Part shown: positions 36,105-44,270 of the stretch, one piece after another | Position numbering within the stretch: position 1 is the first letter of the stretch | Layout of the letters: the number at the start of each line of letters is the position of its first letter | DNA from: Saprospiraceae bacterium | Lineage (GTDB): Bacteria; Bacteroidota; Bacteroidia; Chitinophagales; Saprospiraceae | Length of the DNA: 64,000 nucleotides | NCBI GenBank assembly: GCA_016787575.1 | Contig: JAEUUO010000010.1 | Span: 62,001-126,000, forward strand | Direction: 5' to 3' | The notes under the pieces: model-generated | Told to the model about the DNA's origin: nothing | The model's database searches: none | Seen by the model: the letters and a program-made list of their open reading frames with translations, nothing else | Program-made: the position numbers and the translations under genes

Positions 36105-36785
36105 ATGAAAGTACTCGTAATTGAAGATGAATTTAAAGCTATTGAGGCATTAAAACAAGGATTTGAAGAACATCAGATTTCTGTTGATTTAGCCCATGAA
36201 GGATTAAATGGACTTCGATTGGCTTTGGACAATGATTACGATGTAATCATATCCGACATCGTAATGCCAAATCTAAATGGAATTGAACTGGTTAAGTCTT
36301 TACGTGAAAAAAAACAAAGTACCCCAATAATCTTATTGACCGCGCTTGCAGGTACCAATAATACAGTTGAAGGCTTAGATGCAGGCGCAGATGATTATTT
36401 AGTAAAACCTTTTGAATTTAAAGAACTCCTTGCACGGGTTAAAGCCCTTTCCCGAAGAGGAAAAGGCAGAGCTCAGTCCAACCAAATTTTGATTTTTGAA
36501 GATGTCCGAATGGATATTGATGCCAAAGAATTTTACCGGTCCAATAAAAAAATCGATCTCACCCCTAAGGAATTTGCTCTTTTGGAGTACTTTTTAAGGC
36601 ATCAGGGACGGGTAATTTCCAAAGCTGAAATAGCTGAAAAAGTTTGGGACATTCATTTTGACACCAATACCAACATGATTGAAGTTTACATCAATTATCT
36701 AAGAAATAAGATGGATAGACCTTTTGATAAGAAGCTGATACACACTATATTTGGTGCCGGATATATATTTAAATTGGAACATTAA
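36105..36785 (+). CDS. OmpR/PhoB-family response regulator
   Basis: Cytoplasmic DNA-binding regulator of 226 aa. The start at 36,105 (MKVLVIEDEFKAIEAL) is chosen because the receiver domain begins immediately; an ATG 12 codons upstream adds an unrelated tail. The receiver has the acidic pair in VIEDE, phosphoacceptor Asp51 (DVIISDIVMPNLNG), Thr in LLTALAG and Lys in DYLVKPFEF. A winged-helix Trans_reg_C domain follows at about 130-224 (LTPKEFALLEYFLRH, NYLRNKMDRPFDKKLIHTIF). It pairs with the histidine kinase 38 bases downstream and is flanked by two haloperoxidase-like genes that are its most obvious candidate targets. Confidence 0.92.
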   Translation: MKVLVIEDEFKAIEALKQGFEEHQISVDLAHEGLNGLRLALDNDYDVIISDIVMPNLNGIELVKSLREKKQSTPIILLTALAGTNNTVEGLDAGADDYLVKPFEFKELLARVKALSRRGKGRAQSNQILIFEDVRMDIDAKEFYRSNKKIDLTPKEFALLEYFLRHQGRVISKAEIAEKVWDIHFDTNTNMIEVYINYLRNKMDRPFDKKLIHTIFGAGYIFKLEH

Positions 36786-36823
36786 TCTCAAATTGAATCC
36801 ATTTCACTAAACGATTCCCTAAC

Positions 36824-38257
36824 ATGCAAATTCGCAGAAGGCTTACAATACAATTTATATTAATCGTTGCTATCATCATGGTATTTGCTTTGATGTTTAT
36901 ACATTTTGAATTTGAAGAACAAGTTCGGGATGATTTTTACGGTAACCTTCGATCCAAAGCAATCATGACTGCAGATATGATAGCCGGCCATGAAACACTG
37001 TACAATGAAAAAAAGAATGAAACCAGTCCAACTTTATCGATTTATACTGAAAACATAACCATTTACAATCATCAAAACAAAAGGATTTACAGCTTTAATC
37101 CTGGTTCTGAATTACTGGATGCCGGAAAATTGGCAGCAATTAAAAATTCGAATGAATACCGGTTTAACAGAGATGCTTTCAACGCTTTGGGATTGGTTTA
37201 TAAAGACAAATCAAACAATGAGTATGTTGTTGTAGCAGAAGCAGTATTTAAATCAGAACATCTCAATGATTTGACTAAAATATTAATGATCGTTTTTATT
37301 TTATTCATTGTTTTGGTTGCAATTGGCGGATGGATTTTTGCAGGCCAGGCTTTGGCTCCTGTTAATCATATCATGAATGAGTTGGAAGCCATCCTTCCCA
37401 CTGACATGAGCCATCGTTTGAAAATCCACAATCAAAATGATGAATTGTCTCGTTTGGTTGTAACATTTAATAATTTATTGGACCGAATTCAAAAAGCTTT
37501 TGTGACTCAAAAATTATTTCTGTCTAATATATCTCATGAATTAAAAAATCCGCTTAGTGTAATCATCAGCCAGATTGAAGTGAGTCTTCAAAACGAACGA
37601 ACAACATTGCAGTATAAAGAAACACTTAATTCTATTTTGGAAGATACAAAAAATCTGAACGAAGTTTCCAATAAACTCATGCAACTTGCACGCATAACAG
37701 CCGATCATACTGTTGTTGAATTTGGTGAAATTCGAATTGATGAATTGGTTTGGCAAGTAAAATCGCAATTAGTGAAAGCACATCCTGATTATAAAATTCA
37801 TTTCGAAATTTTTAATTTGCCAGAAAACGAACGAAATCTGGTTATTAAAGCAAATGAAGCACTAATAAAAACGGCCCTGATAAATTTAATGGAAAATGGA
37901 TGTAAGTTTAGTCCGGATCACAAAATTAAAGTCTTGATGGATTGTCAAATTAATCAACAAATCCAAGTTGATATCATAGACAATGGCCCAGGAATTAGTG
38001 AATCGGATTTGCCTTATATTTTTGAACCATTTTATCGAAGTCCTCAAACTTCAGTTGTCAAAGGCTCAGGTATTGGATTATCTTTAGTGTCTTCCATTTT
38101 AAAGATACATAAAATCCAGATGAATGTAATTCCTGGAGAAGAAAGCGGAACAATATTTAGATTGTTGTTTAGTTCAGTAGTGAATCCGACAGTTGAAAAT
38201 CCTGTTAAGACCTTTGCTAATCAAACAAAATCACAACTTGAATTGCAATACAACTAA
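36824..38257 (+). CDS. Membrane sensor histidine kinase
   Basis: Protein of 477 aa. TM1 is at about 8-28 (FILIVAIIMVFALMFIHF), a periplasmic sensor loop spans about 29-153, and TM2 is at about 154-175, followed by a HAMP linker. The HisKA site is FLSNISHELKNPLSV with His238. The ATPase domain has the N box (NLMENGCKFSPDH), G1 (DNGPGISESD), F box (IFEPFYRS) and G2 (KGSGIGLSLV). It would phosphorylate the adjacent response regulator. No known ligand-binding domain is recognised in the sensor loop. The haloperoxidase-like gene 2 starts 16 bases after its stop, giving a three-gene operon. Confidence 0.92.
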   Translation: MQIRRRLTIQFILIVAIIMVFALMFIHFEFEEQVRDDFYGNLRSKAIMTADMIAGHETLYNEKKNETSPTLSIYTENITIYNHQNKRIYSFNPGSELLDAGKLAAIKNSNEYRFNRDAFNALGLVYKDKSNNEYVVVAEAVFKSEHLNDLTKILMIVFILFIVLVAIGGWIFAGQALAPVNHIMNELEAILPTDMSHRLKIHNQNDELSRLVVTFNNLLDRIQKAFVTQKLFLSNISHELKNPLSVIISQIEVSLQNERTTLQYKETLNSILEDTKNLNEVSNKLMQLARITADHTVVEFGEIRIDELVWQVKSQLVKAHPDYKIHFEIFNLPENERNLVIKANEALIKTALINLMENGCKFSPDHKIKVLMDCQINQQIQVDIIDNGPGISESDLPYIFEPFYRSPQTSVVKGSGIGLSLVSSILKIHKIQMNVIPGEESGTIFRLLFSSVVNPTVENPVKTFANQTKSQLELQYN

Positions 38258-38273
38258 ACAATAGATTTCGCCT

Positions 38274-39665
38274 GTGTATAATCTTTTCAATATAAAACAA
38301 AAATTACAAATAAATTGGCGCAGCTCGATTATTCTTGGTGTATCTCTCGTGCTATTTTTATCAGCAATCGCTTGGAATGCATGTTTAGATCCAAATAAAT
38401 CTTATTCAGATAAAACAACGGAACTCATCGTTGATTGGTATCATTTTTTCCTGGAAGCAGATCGATTTTCTGAAGGATACCGAGGACCAAATTCAGCAAG
38501 AGCCTTTGGCTTTATTGGGTTAGCGGGCATTGAAAGTGCACGTCCAGCATTTGCAGGTGATTTAAACCCTGTTGATATTTTTTTACCCGGATATCAAAGT
38601 ATTCATTTTAATGAAAAAGAACCCTTCGTTTTACAAGCGGCCTTAAATGCTTGTTACCGTAAAATGTATTCAAAATTTTACCTCACTGCTCCTCCTGATG
38701 TATACAAGCATTCCGAAGCACTGTTTTTAAAATGGGAAAATTACTTATTAAAACATTACACCAAATCTCAAATTGAAAACTCAAAGCTATATGGTGATTC
38801 GATAGCAAATTCAATCTATGCTTTCTCTTCCTCAGATTCTATAGGGCATCAAGCATATTTACACATCTACGACAAACAATTTGTTTCATCAAAAGAAGAA
38901 GGTAAATGGAAAATATCAGAAGAAATTCCAATGCCACCACTCCTACCCTATTGGGGAAAAGCCAGACCTTTTGTAATTAACCTTAAGGATTTTATTGCAA
39001 AGCCTTTGCCAGAATATTCAACATTAGCAGGATCTGAATATTACACTGAAGCACTTGAAGTTTTAACAATTAGTTCTCCGCTTTCCTTTGAAAATAAATG
39101 GATTGCTGAATTTTGGAGTGACGACCATCCCGGATTAACATTTACTCCCAGTTCTCGTTGGATTTCAATTGCAAATCAGGTTATTTGTAAAGAATTGCCA
39201 TCCATTGAAAAAACACTTGAAACTTATTTAAAACTAGGCATTGCTCTGTACGACGCATCCATATCGTGCTGGAACTCAAAATACATTTACAATATGGAAA
39301 GACCAGAAGCCTACATTCACAAAGTATTTAATAAAGATTGGCAACCATTATTTCATACACCTCCCTTTCCATCCTATCCTTCAGGACATTCCACTTTTGG
39401 TGCAGCCGCTTCTGAAGTTTTAACTTCAATGTTTGGTGGCAATTATTCTATGATTGACAACAGTCATAAAGGTCGCGATGAATTTATGGGCACTCCCAGA
39501 AAGTTTCATTCTTTTTATGAAATGGCTTTTGAAAATGCATTTTCTAGAATTCCATTAGGGGTACATTTTAGAATGGATTGTGAAGAAGGATTGCGACTTG
39601 GTTTTTTAGTTGGAAAGAAAGTGAGCGCTTTACAAATTTTTAAGCAAGATTATTCTTCCTTGTAA
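38274..39665 (+). CDS. Vanadium-haloperoxidase/PAP2-type protein 2
   Basis: Protein of 463 aa starting at a GTG codon (MYNLFNIKQ), with one N-terminal hydrophobic segment (ILGVSLVLFLSAIAWNAC) that is either an uncleaved anchor or a weak lipoprotein signal. The catalytic motifs match paralog 1: KYIYNMERP (about residue 337), YPSGHST (about 369) and SRIPLGVHFRMD (about 423). The flanking sequences CEEG and ARAFGFIGLAG also correspond. It is the third gene of the RR-HK operon, which suggests regulation together with the sensor. Peroxidase versus phosphatase activity is undetermined. Confidence 0.83.
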   Translation: MYNLFNIKQKLQINWRSSIILGVSLVLFLSAIAWNACLDPNKSYSDKTTELIVDWYHFFLEADRFSEGYRGPNSARAFGFIGLAGIESARPAFAGDLNPVDIFLPGYQSIHFNEKEPFVLQAALNACYRKMYSKFYLTAPPDVYKHSEALFLKWENYLLKHYTKSQIENSKLYGDSIANSIYAFSSSDSIGHQAYLHIYDKQFVSSKEEGKWKISEEIPMPPLLPYWGKARPFVINLKDFIAKPLPEYSTLAGSEYYTEALEVLTISSPLSFENKWIAEFWSDDHPGLTFTPSSRWISIANQVICKELPSIEKTLETYLKLGIALYDASISCWNSKYIYNMERPEAYIHKVFNKDWQPLFHTPPFPSYPSGHSTFGAAASEVLTSMFGGNYSMIDNSHKGRDEFMGTPRKFHSFYEMAFENAFSRIPLGVHFRMDCEEGLRLGFLVGKKVSALQIFKQDYSSL

Positions 39666-39698
39666 TAATTTTAGTTTCTTTCAAAAGAATTTTTGTTA

Positions 39699-39706
39699 TA
39701 CCTTTG
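39699..39706 (+). promoter_or_regulatory. Putative -7 box for the CxxC-type envelope cluster
   Basis: TACCTTTG matches TAnnTTTG exactly, 15 bases before the ATG at 39,722. A TTTC 20 bases upstream may serve as an imperfect -33 element. It suggests that the following three genes start a new transcription unit. Confidence 0.42.
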
Positions 39707-39721
39707 GAACAATAAGAATAA

Positions 39722-40093
39722 ATGGTAAATAAATCCTTTGCCTTCTTGTTTTCTATTCTAATGATTGCATCAGGCATGCAAGGTTTTATTGCTTTTAGCT
39801 TCTATAAACTAAACCAACAAACAATCGAGCAGACAGTCTGTGTAAACAAAAACAAGCCACAGAAAAAATGCCATGGCAAATGTTACCTTAAGAAAAAATT
39901 GCTTGAGCAGAAGAAAAAACAAAACCAAACAAGCTATTGGATTGAATTAACCAATTCACTTACTCTTTTTACACCAATAGCTACACTACAATCAATAAAT
40001 TTAGAAATTCCTATTTGTAAATTAAATTCGAATTATCTATTTCCACATACTATACTGTATCACGCTGCAATTGACGAACCACCCAAGGCATAA
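39722..40093 (+). CDS. Small membrane-anchored Cys/Lys-rich protein
   Basis: Protein of 123 aa with an N-terminal hydrophobic segment (FAFLFSILMIASGMQGFIAF) and a short basic motif CVNKNKPQKKCHGKCYLKKK at about residues 40-59, with three Cys and one His. Small Bacteroidota proteins with this C-x-N-K...C-x-GKC-Y-L pattern are known to me only as uncharacterised. The Cys/His spacing would suit metal binding. The next gene also carries a CxxC motif (CDICGC), which supports a common envelope function, but no substrate can be named. Confidence 0.65.
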   Translation: MVNKSFAFLFSILMIASGMQGFIAFSFYKLNQQTIEQTVCVNKNKPQKKCHGKCYLKKKLLEQKKKQNQTSYWIELTNSLTLFTPIATLQSINLEIPICKLNSNYLFPHTILYHAAIDEPPKA

Positions 40094-40256
40094 ATGCAAT
40101 TATTAATATCCCTTTTAGTTTTGTTGCATATTTTTTATTAAACAATCATTTCCTTCAATGAAATAATTGGTTATTAAAAATGGTACACTGATTCAAAGAG
40201 ATTTTTAGTGGTATCAAGAATTTTTAATTTTATTTCTAAAAATTAAATTTAGTCCT

Positions 40257-41156
40257 ATGTACAGAAAGATTTTTGCAATCTGGCTGGGCTCTATGTTGTG
40301 CGTTTCTTATTTAAGTGCCTGTGATATTTGCGGTTGCAGCATCCCTCATTCTAATATGGGTTTACTGACAAATTTGCATCGAAATAGTTTGGGTTGTAGA
40401 TTTTCAAATACCTCCTTTGAAGTTGCAGCTTTATCCGGCAGTAAAATAAAAGATCGTTTTCAGGCTTATGAATTAAATGGAGCATATTATTTTCATAACA
40501 AACTTCGATTTTATGCAGATGTTTCTTACCAAAATAATCAACGGATTGAATCCGATCAAAAGAATTCCATTCATGGCATTGGAGATCTAAAAGCGGGTCT
40601 TGCGTACGAATTAGTAAACAGGGAATTATTCAATGATTCTTATAAATTTTATTTCGAGATTGCTTCTCAAATTAAAATTCCAATTGGAAAATACAATGCC
40701 AATTTACATGATTTAAATTTGCCTGAGAACTTTAATTTGTCAAACGGAGCTTGGGGCATTGGCCTAAATCCCAGATGTGCATTTTCGAATGCAATCAACG
40801 GACTTGTGATAAATGCTAATTATATCCTTCAGTCAAATTCAAAATATGGCTATAAATTTGGAAATCCATTTCAGTTTCAAACATTGTATTATTATGAAAC
40901 CACTATTTCCGAACAGTTTAAAATAATCCCATTTGCCGGATATTATTTTGAGCATATTGGCGCTGATCATCATAAAAACAAACGAACAGTCGAAGGCACC
41001 GGAGGTCAGGGTCATTTTATTGACGTCGGAATGAATCTCAACTATACAAATTTTCTACTGAGCTTTTCAAATGCATTTGCACTTGACCAAAAGTATTCCG
41101 GAGGCACTGCTAAATTGGGAAGCAAATATTCAGTTCAATTAACTTATTTATTTTAA
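40257..41156 (+). CDS. Putative outer-membrane beta-barrel with CDICGC motif
   Basis: Protein of 299 aa. A signal peptide (IWLGSMLCVSYLSA) is followed at once by CDICGCS, a double CxxC-like motif at the mature N-terminus. The rest alternates hydrophobic and polar residues with many Tyr/Phe (ELNGAYYFHNKLRFYADVSY) and ends in QLTYLF, with the terminal Phe typical of outer-membrane barrels. The family is uncharacterised; the Cys motif could bind Cu or another soft metal near the periplasmic face. It is 163 bases after the small Cys/Lys-rich gene and 12 bases before the next lipoprotein, so it is probably cotranscribed with the latter. Confidence 0.65.
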   Translation: MYRKIFAIWLGSMLCVSYLSACDICGCSIPHSNMGLLTNLHRNSLGCRFSNTSFEVAALSGSKIKDRFQAYELNGAYYFHNKLRFYADVSYQNNQRIESDQKNSIHGIGDLKAGLAYELVNRELFNDSYKFYFEIASQIKIPIGKYNANLHDLNLPENFNLSNGAWGIGLNPRCAFSNAINGLVINANYILQSNSKYGYKFGNPFQFQTLYYYETTISEQFKIIPFAGYYFEHIGADHHKNKRTVEGTGGQGHFIDVGMNLNYTNFLLSFSNAFALDQKYSGGTAKLGSKYSVQLTYLF

Positions 41157-41168
41157 AAAAAATTAAAA

Positions 41169-41588
41169 ATGAAAATATTTCTGACTTTGATTGCTTTTAT
41201 CAATCTAATTTTATTTGCATGCTCTGATGATGACAATCAATTAATTTATGATTATCATGCACATATTGAACAACCAGCTGCGACTAGTTATCAATTAGGC
41301 GACAGTCTTAAAATTCAAATAAATTTTGAAAGCCATACCGGTGAAACCGTACATCACATCAATGTACGAATTACAAATAAAGCAACAGGCATTGAGGTTT
41401 ACTCCAAACCGACAAATGAACATGTGGATGATCCAAGTGGTTCCTTTGAGTTTACAGACCATATCTTACTAAATGCAACAAATGGTTTCAGTGCAAATAG
41501 TTCATGGGTATTAGAAGCAAAGGTCTGGGGTCATGAAGATGGAATTGAAGAAGTAACTTCTAAAATAGAATTTACTATTAAACCTTGA
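41169..41588 (+). CDS. Periplasmic lipoprotein of unknown function
   Basis: Predicted lipoprotein of 139 aa with signal MKIFLTLIAFINLILFA and lipobox Cys in FACSDDD. The mature part looks like a single beta-sandwich (LGDSLKIQINFESHTGETVH, VLEAKVWGHEDG). His-containing segments (YDYHAHIEQ, TVHHINVRI, NEHVDD) suggest a metal-binding possibility. It resembles small DUF4625-like Bacteroidota lipoproteins in size and layout, but I cannot confirm membership. It is the last gene of the three-gene cluster. Confidence 0.6.
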   Translation: MKIFLTLIAFINLILFACSDDDNQLIYDYHAHIEQPAATSYQLGDSLKIQINFESHTGETVHHINVRITNKATGIEVYSKPTNEHVDDPSGSFEFTDHILLNATNGFSANSSWVLEAKVWGHEDGIEEVTSKIEFTIKP

Positions 41589-41612
41589 TTGCAAATTTGT
41601 CTATTAACAAAC

Positions 41613-41645
41613 AAAAATCCCGGGGTGTTATCACTCCGGGATTCT
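41613..41645 (-). terminator. Rho-independent terminator of typA
   Basis: AATCCCGGGGTG pairs with CACTCCGGGATT (one wobble) around a 4-base loop. The minus strand continues into TTTTT. It lies three bases past the typA stop codon and may also stop plus-strand transcription from the lipoprotein gene. Confidence 0.82.
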
Positions 41646-41647
41646 TA

Positions 41648-43471
41648 TTAAGCCATTGCTTCTATAGATTCTGTACGTTTTTGAGCTTTCTTGCGCTCAT
41701 TTTCGTCTAATATGATTTTCCGAATGCGGATAGATTTTGGAGTAACTTCAACATACTCATCTTCCTGAATGTATTCAAGCGCTTCTTCCAGAGAAAAGTT
41801 AATTTTAGGAACAATCTGTACGGTACCATCCGATCCAGAAGCACGCATATTGGTTAATTTTTTACCTTCCACGATATTCACAACAAGATCACCCGGACGA
41901 ATTTGCTCTCCAAGGATTTGACCAATGTAAATATTTTCACCTGGGTCAATAAAAAAGCGGCCCCGATCCTGTAAGTAACTAATCGAATATGCAGTTGCCA
42001 TACCTGCTAGTTTTGAAACCAGTACCCCATTTGTTCTGGATGGGATATTTCCCTTCCATGCCTGGAATTCTTTAAATCGATGTGCAATGATGGCTTCCCC
42101 AGCTGAAGCTGTGAGTAGCATGTTTCGCAAGCCAATTAAACCCCTTGATGGAATTTGAAATTCTATATGAATCAGATCTCCTCGTGTTTCCATCACCAAC
42201 ATTTCACCTTTGCGCTGACTAACCAATTCGATGACTTTTCCAGAAAATGGTTCCGGAACATCTACCGTCATGACTTCAATGGGCTCGCATTTGACCCCGT
42301 CTATTTCTTTTATTATTACGCGAGGCTGACCAACTTGCAACTCATAGCCTTCCCGTCTCATGGTTTCTATTAAAACCGATAGGTGAAGAATCCCTCTTCC
42401 ATAAACAAGGATTGATTCCGGACTCTCGGTGTCTTCCAGGCGAAGAGCCAAATTCTTTTCCAATTCTTTCTCCAATCGTTCGCGAATGTGTCTTGAAGTG
42501 ACGTATTTGCCTTCTTTTCCAAAAAATGGTGAATTGTTAATGGTGAACAGCATAGAAATGGTGGGTTCATCTACTTTGATCGGAGTTAAGCCTTCCGGAT
42601 TTTCAAAATCAGCGATGGTATCCCCTATTTCAAAATCCTCCAATCCAAATACTGCACAAATATCTCCAGCTTCTACTGCTTCTACTTTACTCTTTCCCAA
42701 GCCCTCAAACGTATACAATTCTTTTATACGAGACTTCATGATAGAGCCATCCCGTTTAACAAGAGATACGGGTTGGTTAATCTTAATCCCTTGTCTTAAA
42801 ATTCGGCCAATGGCAATTCGGCCAATGTAGTTTGAATAATCCAAACTACTGATCATCATTTGTAAATTGCCTTCAGGAATCACTGGAGCCGGTATATGTT
42901 CAATTATAGCATCTAAAAGCGGCGTAACGTCTTCAGTGGGTGTTTTATAATCCATACCCATCCAACCCTGCTTTGAGGAGCCATAAATTGTTGGAAAATT
43001 CAACTGTTCTTCGGTAGCATCTAAATTGAAAAACAATTCAAAAACATGATCGTGTACTTCTTCAGGGCGACAATTGGGTTTATCCACCTTATTGATTACT
43101 ACAATTGGCTTTTTTCCTAAACTCAACGCTTTTTGCAAGACAAATCGGGTTTGAGGCATTGGACCTTCAAATGCATCCACCAAGAGCAATACGCCATCAG
43201 CCATATTAAGCACCCTTTCAACTTCTCCACCAAAATCCGCGTGTCCAGGGGTGTCAATGATATTAATTTTAGTGCCCTTGTAATTGACAGAAACATTTTT
43301 TGCAAGAATGGTAATACCCCGTTCACGCTCTAATTCATTGTTGTCCAGGATTAATTCTCCAGTTTGTTGATTTTCCCTAAACAACTTAGTTTGGTGTAAT
43401 ATCTTATCAACCAGGGTAGTTTTTCCATGATCGACGTGGGCTATAATAGCTATGTTGCGAATATCCTGCAT
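41648..43471 (-). CDS. typA: Ribosome-associated GTPase TypA/BipA
   Basis: Translational GTPase of 607 aa, normal length for the family. The start at 43,471 ([19 protein letters not shown]) puts the G1 loop near the N-terminus as expected; a 28-codon upstream extension is hydrophobic nonsense. Visible are G1 AHVDHGKTT, the G2 region ERERGITI, G3 [10 protein letters not shown]4 NKVD and G5 GSSKQGW. The EF-G-like domains III and V and the TypA-specific C-terminal domain ([19 protein letters not shown]) follow. It acts on the ribosome in stress adaptation and large-subunit assembly. It is monocistronic, with its own -7 box and terminator. Confidence 0.96.
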   Translation of the reverse strand: MQDIRNIAIIAHVDHGKTTLVDKILHQTKLFRENQQTGELILDNNELERERGITILAKNVSVNYKGTKINIIDTPGHADFGGEVERVLNMADGVLLLVDAFEGPMPQTRFVLQKALSLGKKPIVVINKVDKPNCRPEEVHDHVFELFFNLDATEEQLNFPTIYGSSKQGWMGMDYKTPTEDVTPLLDAIIEHIPAPVIPEGNLQMMISSLDYSNYIGRIAIGRILRQGIKINQPVSLVKRDGSIMKSRIKELYTFEGLGKSKVEAVEAGDICAVFGLEDFEIGDTIADFENPEGLTPIKVDEPTISMLFTINNSPFFGKEGKYVTSRHIRERLEKELEKNLALRLEDTESPESILVYGRGILHLSVLIETMRREGYELQVGQPRVIIKEIDGVKCEPIEVMTVDVPEPFSGKVIELVSQRKGEMLVMETRGDLIHIEFQIPSRGLIGLRNMLLTASAGEAIIAHRFKEFQAWKGNIPSRTNGVLVSKLAGMATAYSISYLQDRGRFFIDPGENIYIGQILGEQIRPGDLVVNIVEGKKLTNMRASGSDGTVQIVPKINFSLEEALEYIQEDEYVEVTPKSIRIRKIILDENERKKAQKRTESIEAMA

Positions 43472-43492
43472 AAAATTTACTAAAATGGACTG

Positions 43493-43520
43493 CAAAATTA
43501 CTCTAAATAATGCATTCAAA
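43493..43520 (-). promoter_or_regulatory. Predicted promoter of typA
   Basis: On the minus strand TAATTTTG (43,493-43,500) matches TAnnTTTG and lies 21 bases before the ATG. TTTG (43,517-43,520) is 16 bases upstream, slightly closer than the usual spacing of about 19. Confidence 0.42.
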
Positions 43521-43809
43521 ATAAAGACTAAATTGCGATAACATATAATTTGCAATTAATAATAAAGACCTTATATATATTTATTTATTTAATATAACTC
43601 GTTGCCATGCTTAATTGAAGCCAATCTCACGTAAGTTATATGTCACTGTAAAACAGCAGATTATAAAAAAATAAAAAAAATATTGAAAAAAGTTCATTTA
43701 AAAGCAGCATTCTTAACTTTTAACGGGTCTTTAGAATGTAGCCGGTTATTATGTGGAATTGTTTGAATAAATGAAATTAAAACCTAATCTATCATTTACT
43801 GAATTAAAA

Positions 43810-43943
43810 GGTAGTGATAGGTAAGGTTCGCTTCAATATCCCGGGTATTGAAGCATATTGATTAAGGATTTTTTTAAATTTTATACATTACCTACTACTG
43901 TCTTAGAAACTATCCGCCCACAGGGGACGGGTAGTTTTTTTTT
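43810..43943 (+). ncRNA. Candidate structured small RNA ending in an intrinsic terminator
   Basis: This intergenic stretch can fold into a long closing stem, with 43,812-43,824 pairing to 43,888-43,900 (TAGGTAA with TTACCTA plus further pairs and one mismatch). The stem encloses a 9-bp hairpin (GCTTCAATA with TATTGAAGC, 43,830-43,854). A separate strong terminator follows. No plus-strand protein gene precedes the terminator: upstream typA is on the other strand, and the only ORF of note is a 17-codon one at 43,771-43,824. An independent small RNA is the simplest reading. It does not match 4.5S RNA, tmRNA or RNase P RNA by eye; a 6S-like RNA or a leader peptide remain possible. The 5' end is not defined. 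Confidence 0.42.
43907..43943 (+). terminator. Orphan strong Rho-independent terminator
   Basis: AAACTATCCG pairs with CGGGTAGTTT (one wobble), with further CCC/GGG pairing inside, followed by a nine-T run. It is oriented for plus-strand transcripts, yet no annotated plus-strand gene lies upstream within 2 kb. Confidence 0.85.
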
Positions 43944-44237
43944 ACAGAAAGCTTTTTGGCTATTAGTCAATTGACTTCTGCTTGCAGGCTCTATCCTTGC
44001 TTATGGAATTAAGTTCACCAATTTCTTTAATATTAATTTATAATTTAATATATATAGCTTTGATTATAAGCCAATTTTTTGCAATTAATTAATTTTTAAT
44101 CCCATTAAATTGTTTTTTTCAAAGAATCAGGGATTTTTTAGGCACCTTATATCGTTGAAAGTTTGACATTGTATCTAAAACACCTATTGGCTGTAATTGA
44201 GAGTAGACTCCTCTGCTTAGAATAACATAGAGTATTG
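43944..44237. other. AT-rich intergenic region upstream of yidC
   Basis: About 290 bases with no ORF of note. A second TAGCTTTG (-7-like) box is at 44,055-44,062, which could give yidC a longer alternative leader. Nothing else was recognised. Confidence 0.4.
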
Positions 44238-44245
44238 TAGCTTTG
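44238..44245 (+). promoter_or_regulatory. Putative -7 box for yidC
   Basis: TAGCTTTG matches TAnnTTTG exactly, 25 bases before the ATG at 44,271. No clear -33 TTTG lies at the expected distance. Confidence 0.4.
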
Positions 44246-44270
44246 CCCCCCTTAACCCTTCCTGAATTTT

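Noticed and set aside
42429-42830. 133-codon plus-strand open frame inside typA
   Set aside because: Antisense to a highly conserved GTPase gene, with no family resemblance.
43556-44270. tRNA, 4.5S RNA, tmRNA or RNase P RNA in the largest intergenic gap
   Set aside because: None of the diagnostic motifs (T-loop GGTTCGAAT, the 4.5S tetraloop region, the RNase P GAGGAAAGTC) was found by eye.
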